From Pseudognaphalium luteoalbum (lineage: Eukaryota > Streptophyta > Magnoliopsida > Asterales > Asteraceae): a stretch of 64,000 bases of DNA. Under the pieces are notes generated by a model. It was given only the letters and a program-made list of their open reading frames with translations, was not told where the DNA came from and did no database searches. A program made the translations under genes and the position numbers. This document shows positions 57,001-64,000 of the stretch, in pieces. The first letter of the stretch is position 1, and every line of letters begins with the position of its first letter. Where the stretch lies: positions 17,549,579 through 17,613,578 of the forward strand of contig OY730197.1 in assembly GCA_963422505.1 (NCBI GenBank), in the 5' to 3' direction.

Positions 57001-59457
57001 TTAAATGAAGCCACCCGGAAAGATCACTTCCCTCTGCCGTTCATCGATCAGATGTTGGAAAGATTATCGGGGAATGAATATTACTGCTTCCTCGATGGTT
57101 TCTCCGGCTATTTTTAAATTCCTCTCGATCCAAAGGACCAGGAAAAGACGACATTCAGATGCCCATATGGTACATTTGCCTACCGCCGCATGCCATTCGA
57201 TTTATGCAATGCGCCTGCAACATTCCAAAGGTGTATGGTGGCAATATTCCATGACATGATTGAACAATGTATGGAGGTATTCATGGACGACTTCTCTATC
57301 TTCGGTGATTCCTTCACATCTTGTCTTTCCAACCTTGAAAGGATGCTAACCCGATGCGAAGAATCGAATCTTGTCTTAAACTGGGAAAAGTGCCACTTTA
57401 TGGTGAAAGAAGGAATAGTTTTAGGACATCGAATATCAAAATCTGGAATCGAAGTTGACAAAGCCAAAGTTGAGACTATTTCCAAACTTCCGCCACCTAC
57501 TTCTGTTAAAGCCATTCGCAGTTTTCTAGGTCACGCCGGATTCTACCGTCGCTTTATCAAGGATTTCTCTAAGATCTCTCGACCTATGACGCACCTTCTC
57601 AAGAAGGACACTCCGTTTGTCTTTTCAGATGACTGTCTTAAAGCTTTCAACATTTTAAAGGATCAGCTCACACATGCACCGATCATGGTCGCCCCCGATT
57701 GGAGTCTTCCGTTTGAAATCATGTGCGATGCTAGTGACTTCGCTGTTGGAGCTGTCTTAGGGCAAAGGAAGGAGAAGCAGTTTCAGCCAATCTACTACGC
57801 CAGCAAGACACTCACTGATGCACAAGAGAATTACACCACGACAGAGAAAGAGCTTCTTGCGGTAGTATTCGCTTTTGATAAATTTCGTTCTTATTTAATA
57901 TTGTCCAAAACTATTGTCTATACAGATCACTCAGCCTTGAAGTATCTCTTCAAAAAGCAAGACGCTAAGCGAAGACTGCTTAGATGGATTCTCCTCCTCC
58001 AAGAATTTGACATAGAAATCAAGGATAAAAAGGGAGCCGAGAATGTCGCAGCAGATCATCTTAGTCGACTGGAAAATCCGTCGATGGAAAAGCTTGATGA
58101 GAGAGAAATTCAAGACCAGTTTCCTGAAGAACAACTCATGAATATCAGAGGATACCAAAAGGGATCTCAATTCACTTACAACCCTTGGTATGCAGACTAC
58201 GCAAATTATCTGGTTGGAGGAATTGTGCCAAAAGGATTGTCCACCTCTAGAAAGCGCAAATTCTTTAGAGACATAAAGAACTACTATTGGGACGATCCAT
58301 ACTTATTCAAAGTATGCCCGGACCAAATTATCAGAAGATGCGCAGACGAGAAGGAGGCAAGGAACATTCTTCACCAAAGTCATCACGGACCAACTGGAGG
58401 ACATCACGGAGCAAATATGACTGCAAGAAAAGTATATGACTCTGGCTTCTACTGGCCTACTATATTCAGAGACGCTCACGACTTGGTGACACGCTGTGAT
58501 GCTTGCCAAAGGTTTGGAAGTATTTCATCGAGAAGTGAAATGCCACTTACTAACATCCAAGCCTGCGAGATCTCTGATATATGGGGGTTGAATTTTATGG
58601 GACCATTCCCAAAATCATATGGGAAAGAGTATATTCTGGTTGCTGTCGACTACGTCTCCAGATGGGCCGAAGCCCAAGCATTTACTACAAATGATTCCCG
58701 AGTAGTAGTAAAATTCTTAAAGCAGCTCTTCTCACGTTTCGGTACTCCAAAAGCGATCATCAGTGATCGAGGCACGCACTTCTGTAATGCTCAGTTTATG
58801 AGGACATTATAATATTATGGTGTCACCCATAAGACCTCTACGGCTTACCACCCGTAGACGAATAGGCAAGCCGAAGTGACGAATCGAGCGCTCAAGAGAA
58901 TTTTAGAACGAACCGTGGTTAATCATAGGGAAAGATGGGCTGAAAAATTAGACGATGCTCTGTGGGCGTTCAGAACCGCATATAAATCACCACTAGGAAC
59001 CACGCCCTACAGACTAGTCTACGGAAAAATGTGTCATCTGCCGATAGAGTTGGAGTATAAAGCTCACTGGGCGCTAAGAGGTTGTAATTTAGACCCTTCT
59101 GCAATTGGATCACATCGGAAAATGCAACTGAATGAACTAGCCGAATTAAGAGACCAAGCATATGATAGCTCTCTGCACTTCAAAGAACGAACAAAGAATA
59201 CTCATGATGCAAAACTCAAATATTCTAAGTTCAAGCCCGGAGACAAAGTTCTTCTCTTCAATTCGCGCTTCAAGAAATTCTCCGGCAAATTCAGATCAAG
59301 GTGGAGCGGACCATTTGTTATATCAAAAGTCTTTACCTTCGGAGCAGTCGAACTAGAAGCCCCGGACGGTAATTTTAAAGTCAATGGCCATCGCTTAAAG
59401 CACTACATCGAAGATTTCCCCACTGGTGAGGAAGTCTATATCTTTGAACCACCTTGA
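54058..59457 (+). pseudogene. Athila Gag-Pol, one frame with three nonsense codons
   Basis: A single frame spans 5.4 kb, broken by stops at 57115-57117, 58810-58812 and 58855-58857. Gag is at residues about 35-200 (CQFHGFPLDDPNSHL, RARTWFDELEP, KFFPLSKQTKL, no zinc knuckle). Retropepsin has ADLGASVNLMP with Asp521. Reverse transcriptase starts near 56770 and contains VCIDYRKLN and the active-site FMDDFSIFG (about 57280). RNase H has CDASDFAVGAVLGQ. The integrase has an HHCC zinc domain (HHGPTGGHHG, CDACQRFG), SDRGTHFCN and AEVTNRALK. The first integrase Asp is Asn (58591-58593), and the reverse transcriptase MPFGLCNAP motif has Asp for Gly (57199-57201). The polyprotein is dead in this copy. 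Confidence 0.93.
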
Positions 59458-59793
59458 GCCGACTAGTAGGTACAAGGAGTCAAGCTAGAGACTCTCTAAA
59501 CAAGCGCTCTTGGGAGGCACCCCATTGCTTATCTTATTTTATTTCTTAGTTATTTTTGCTTTAGTATTATCATCCCTAAACTAACGATGCAGGATATCCC
59601 AAGTATCTGACAATGCTACACTCCTACAAATACATCAGATAAGTTTTATTCATAGTATACAAACGCGAATGAACAGATGACCTCGCAAAGCTTTAACATC
59701 TAAACAAACATTTCTCGAAGTCATCTGATTATTTTGCATTTGTATACCCATTTTTAAAACTATAGCATTACCTGTTTATCTTTATGTTTCAGG

Positions 59794-60287
59794 ATGGACG
59801 CTTCAGCTGAGACCTCAGGACAAGCTATTCAGAAACAGCAAAAGAAGAGGACCCGCATAGGAAAAAGAAAGAAGACAACCACCACGACTGATGAGCATGC
59901 TCAGGTGCTCCTGTATCTGCCCCACTTTTTGATTTCGGAGTTACCACTTCAGATCCGATAGTGACTTGGGCGATGCTCAGTGAGCTTTCGATTCAGCGTA
60001 GCTCTCAGTCCGAGATCAGAGGAGCGATGGGACTGCCGAAACTCGCCGACCAGCCGTATCAGCTTGGTCAGGGTCCCAGGCCAGCACTCACACCGTTGTC
60101 CTTCTTCCCAGCTGCCCCACCACAAACTGTTCCTCCCACTGCTGTTGCTTATTCAAGGCCACCTCAGAATCCCACTGATGCACCCACGTCTGCTCACACT
60201 GCTGCCTTGTCACGTACTTCAGATCCAGATCCTGACGCACTTGCAGCATTTGATCCAGACATGGATGATTTACTAGACGATTTCTAG
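59794..60287 (+). pseudogene. extra ORF downstream of Athila pol, frameshifted
   Basis: An ATG at 59794 starts MDASAETSGQAIQKQQKKR, a basic Lys/Arg/Thr-rich N-terminus. Near 59900 the reading shifts to the next frame (PLFDFGVTTSDPIVTWAMLS), which runs to 60287, with Pro/Thr/Ala-rich sequence and an acidic end, PDMDDLLDDF. One indel explains the break. The total would be about 165 residues. Its place matches that of the env-like or accessory ORF of Athila elements, but I see no signal peptide or membrane segment. Function unknown. Confidence 0.55.
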
Positions 60288-62395
60288 CTTATTTTATCTT
60301 TAGTCATCTTTATTTTTCTTTAGACCTATTATGTTGTTGAACTAATGATTATGATGGTATTGTATGACACTGCAGACCTTATCTTCGTAGGAATTGGATG
60401 AGCTTTGAAAAGAGTCTGGTCCTCACAATCCAGCAAATTATTTACACCAACCCTACACGAATATGGTCCTACATCCAGTGCCCACTGTCCGTAGGGAAGT
60501 ATCTCTCCTAAACCCGTTCTTCCTACTTTAGTATAACTTCGATATGCCTATTGACCACTTAAATCTCTAAGTGTGGGATCCCCCTCGCTTATAACTTTTA
60601 AATTCACATTTTTCCTAAACCAAAACCCTAAGTGTGGGATTTTCTCCCTACTTAGTGTAGAAACATTGGGGACAATGTTTATTTCTAAGTGTGGGATAGC
60701 GGTATATCTCTCGTCTGTCAAAATATCTGTTTAAGTTGATCTAGAAACACGCTAGTCCTCAAAATAAATCTTCAACCCTTATTTTGCCAAAATTTTCAAA
60801 AATTTTAAACTCTTTCTAGTCACAATAAAAGCAAATTGGTTAAAAACTTCGACAGTGAAATTGTCACTCATTCAGTAAAACCTAAACAGTTTTACTTCGA
60901 CAGTGAAATTGTCACTCATTCAGTTGACCAATGAGTTTTTCAAGAATGAATACAGATTTTTTTTACAAGTATTTCAAAAGTTGGTAAATATAAGGTCGAA
61001 ATCATGACGGATTCTAAACAAATTAAGATGAGGATCTAAGAGGGGCATCGCACGACTGGACACATATAACCCATTTTTGCGGTGAGGAATTTGAGCCTTA
61101 TAAGCATTCATTTTAAATACTTCACTGTTCGTTTGTTGTGTGTGACCGGTGCACGCATTTCTGAAATAGAACTTGCCCCAGGTATACATTTCGAGATCAC
61201 ATTGACAGGTGTCATACGTGACATAGGTACGATTAGAGGACCTTGACATTCCTTAGGATCTAAACCCCTTTTCACATATCTTTTCAAGCCAAAAACCCTT
61301 CCAACACTCAATCTTAGTGTTGATGATCCACTTAGAGAACCCTGTTGAGGCTTAACCTATTTTTCTTTCATTCACCCAACATTTTTAAACCCCTTATTCC
61401 CATACCCACCAGAAAACTTATCTTGGTATTTTTTTTGAAAAAAGAGATATTTAGGTATTCCTTTTTGCTTTCACTCCAAAAATCACAAATAAAGTTTTAC
61501 TAGAACTTCTCGTGTGCGTTTTATTGATCTATATAAAAAATCGAGAGTCATGTGGTGCGAAAAATTGGCACCAAAGTAAACTCAAAAATCACCAAAGGAT
61601 TGAAAAATGAAAATAAGAAGGGATCTCAAAAAGGGAAATAAAAGAAAATCCCTTAGAAATTTCTTGGCAAGAAAAATCTAAGCCTAAAAATAGAAATAGA
61701 AATAGAAATAGAAATAGAAAAAGAAAAGAAAGTAGCTGAAATAAAGCTAGGTGCTTCGACTCTCTCGAAAAACTCGACTCTTCAAAAGAAATATCATTCT
61801 GTGTTTTCAAAAGATAGAAGTCAAAATAGCTATCTTATCCCCAAATGAGTTATCCGTTTCCGTTTTCATTAAAAAGGATATCTAGATAAAACTTTTTTTT
61901 CGAAAGTGCCAAGATAAGCAAACACCCTTAGAAACCTAGATACCCCCCAATCTATCCTTACCCTTTTTAAACCCACACCAAACATTACAACCCATTTGAA
62001 TGTCCTGGGATAATCAGTACCGTCCCTGTCTAAGTGATGAAGATTTGATCCTCGTGCAAGCCTATGACGACGAATGCTGCACGACTGGTATTTGAGCGAT
62101 TTTTCATTTGGCTTAGGATAATAGGAACCCCGATACACTTTGAGTGAATTGAGTGACCACCAGTGAGATCGCCCAGTCGTGTATATTCCACAAATTTGAG
62201 AATTGAAAGTTTGCCTAAGTGAACCATCTTGAACAACTTTTAGATACGTCATGTGAACACCTCTTATTTATCTAACGGGCAAATGCTTGTTTCCAATCTG
62301 TGTGAATTCTTTGTTGTGGTTAGAAATCAAATATTTTTTTATGGTAAGAGGGTAAGTTTGCTTGAGGACAAGCAAATGTCTAAATGTGGGATATT
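60288..62395 (+). other. Athila 3' non-coding internal region
   Basis: No coding frame. Three copies of CTAAGTGTGGGAT (60567-60579, 60628-60640, 60685-60697) resemble the sequence at the LTR border. A 30-base direct repeat, beginning CTTCGACAGTGAAATTG, occurs near 60847 and 60896. A (TAGAAA)n tract lies at about 61688-61720. ACATTGGGGACAATGT, a perfect palindrome apart from its central bases, is near 60662-60677. Confidence 0.75.
62380..62395 (+). other. polypurine-tract region of the Athila element
   Basis: CTAAATGTGGGATATT lies directly before the 3' LTR, in the position where plus-strand cDNA synthesis is primed. It differs by one base from the three internal CTAAGTGTGGGAT copies. Confidence 0.65.
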
Positions 62396-64000
62396 TGATA
62401 ACACGCAAAAAGTCATGTTTTTGCGTGCCTTAATCTCACCTTTTTGGCCTAATATTTGATGAAACTAATCAAAATGGATACTTTATCATTAAAACTCGTC
62501 ACATGGGCCAAAATATAGACAATGTTTCAAAAGTCATCTAAAATGGTCGAAAAACACGATAAATCTAACGAATACGATCACAAGCATTCTCGTTCACTCG
62601 TTCTAGCACTTTTTGAGCTACACAAAGAATTATGACCTCTAACTTATGTCATTTTCTTCGTTAGGAAAATACGAACGCGTGGATATAAAGAACGCTCAAA
62701 ACGGATAAACGACGAAGAAGTTACGCCCGAACGAAGAAACGAAGAACCGAGGAGCCAGCATACGGCTGAACCAGGCCGTATACGGCTGGTCCAGGCCGTA
62801 TACGGCTGGACCTAGACCGTATACGGTCTGTGCAGGCCGTATACGGCCTGTGCCCACCCGTATACGGCCCAGTTCAGGCGTATTCACCCAATGCACAGCC
62901 GTATACGGTCCAGTTCACCCGTATTCACCCTAACTCGGCCGTATCGTGCGTTTGGGCGATAAAAATCTGATTTTTATTTGCCCTTGCGATACGGTTGTGC
63001 ATTTTATGGTTTGGATACGGTCTACGGATACGGTTGAGCGTTCTCTATAAATACTAGCCTCATTTCATCATTTCATAACATCCTACAACACTCAACAATA
63101 CACATTCCACCAACATACTTCTACACTTTCTCTCACTACTCTCTCTCTAAATTAGTTAGTTAGTTATTTAGATTAGTTAAGCTAGTAGATTAGTAGCTTA
63201 ATTGTAACGGAGGTGCTCCGAGACTGCGGTGTCGCACGATTTGTAATACAGCTTTGTCAGGTTTTATTATAATCTCTATCTTGTTATTTTAAATAATGTT
63301 GTGCTGTTGCTATACTTGTTTAGAATTATTTGCTATTGTCATGCTTAGCTAGACAAATCTGTGTTTGCTATGATAGTTACCATGCTAGGGTAGTTATACT
63401 TAAATCATGCCGTTACTCTGTTTGTATGCGGTTGAATTATATTTGAATCTATGAATTGAATCTCAAGTGTTTATCTATCCAACTTATGCTGTGGTTAGTG
63501 ACATCCTTCTAGGCTTGGCCAATTGCTAGTTGTATGCCACTAATTATTCTGTGTCTGATGATCGTTGAACTCGACATGGCCGTTGTTCTCCTGGTTGAAA
63601 TATTACCGGAGGGAGACACGGAGCGTAGGATTAGAGATAAATTAGATTCAGGCCATTTAACAAGTGTCTTAGAGAGAACTTTCGGGGCACTTGTGACTTG
63701 ACCATGTACCCTGTCACTCTGCATAAATTGATCCCTGCTATGCTGCCTTTCTGCATGTTCTTGTTTGATTGTTGCTTAGGGTTTGCATGCTAGTATCTGT
63801 TATGCTGATTAGTTACATGATTAGGTTTTCGAATATCTATCAATTGCATATGCCAGTGTAACATGCATAGAATAGTTAAAATGATTTATATGGAATAATG
63901 ATGAACAATTTAATCGGCCGTTAGACCAGACCATCCCAACTTGTCCCGGTGGGAAACCCCTGTTCATGTTTTTGTTTATTCAACAATTCATGCCATGATT
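62396..64000 (+). repeat. 3' LTR of the Athila-type element, cut by the window edge
   Basis: It begins TGATAACACGC like the 5' LTR; 1605 of about 2205 bases are present. See the 5' LTR entry for the comparison. Confidence 0.93.

Larger units (their letters stand above)
51691..64000 (+). mobile_element. Athila-type Ty3/gypsy retrotransposon, 3' end beyond the window
   Basis: LTR, Asp-tRNA primer site, gag-protease-reverse transcriptase-RNase H-integrase in gypsy order, an extra downstream ORF, a long non-coding 3' stretch, a polypurine tract and a second LTR. The total would be about 12.9 kb if the 3' LTR has full length. It inserted 31 bases after the neighbouring LTR; the five bases before it are GTGAA. 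Asp primer site, protease wording and size fit the Athila clade. It is young by LTR identity but inactivated. Confidence 0.92.

Noticed and set aside
61869..62252. 127-codon minus-strand frame near the Athila 3' end
   Set aside because: Antisense to the element's non-coding 3' region, no motif, no counterpart known; a chance frame is more likely.

Overview
This window is eukaryotic plant nuclear DNA. Long AT-rich spacers, GT-AG introns, plant transcription-factor and lipase genes, and stacked LTR retrotransposons with initiator-Met and Asp tRNA primer sites all point to a dicot. The gag and pol wording of the copia elements resembles what I know from daisy-family (Asteraceae) genomes, but that is an impression and not a tested assignment.

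Layout. 1-8273 is a retrotransposon stack on the minus strand: a Ty1/copia element (1-4900, cut by the window edge) sits inside the LTR of a chromovirus-like gypsy element (4901-7112), which sits inside a related, more diverged LTR (7113-8273). 8274-44557 is a gene island with three host genes: an intronless HECATE-type bHLH gene (14291-15016, +), the ribosome biogenesis gene RRS1 (27453-31357, -, eight exons, rebuilt with every splice phase consistent), and an OBL1-type triacylglycerol lipase gene (40796-43955, +, five exons, catalytic triad visible). Small DNA transposons (hAT, MULE, Stowaway, CACTA types) fill the spacers and introns, several with clean target-site duplications. A 5'-truncated LINE holding a 4.6-kb Ale-like copia element lies at 18928-24000. 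The stretch upstream of RRS1, with its ribosome-gene promoter motifs, has a second copy at 17393-18927, and that copy has no coding region attached.

44558-64000 is a second stack: a decayed copia element (minus) is cut by a chromovirus-like LTR (49065-51659, plus), whose internal region is cut at once by a young Athila-type gypsy element (51691 to beyond 64000). The two related chromovirus-like LTRs at 4901-7112 and 49065-51659 face opposite ways and bracket the gene island.

The most unusual signal is a set of short-hairpin arrays in the regulatory parts of these elements. Hairpins with arms GCGTCACTT and AAGTGACGC occur many times in the leader and U3 of the copia element and again in the chromovirus-like LTR it inserted into, although the two elements are unrelated. 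The second chromovirus-like LTR has a different palindrome at the matching place, and the Athila LTR has a third (CCGTATACGG). A second notable structure is a roughly 1.2-kb near-perfect inverted repeat inside the last intron of the lipase gene, which would fold into long double-stranded RNA if transcribed.
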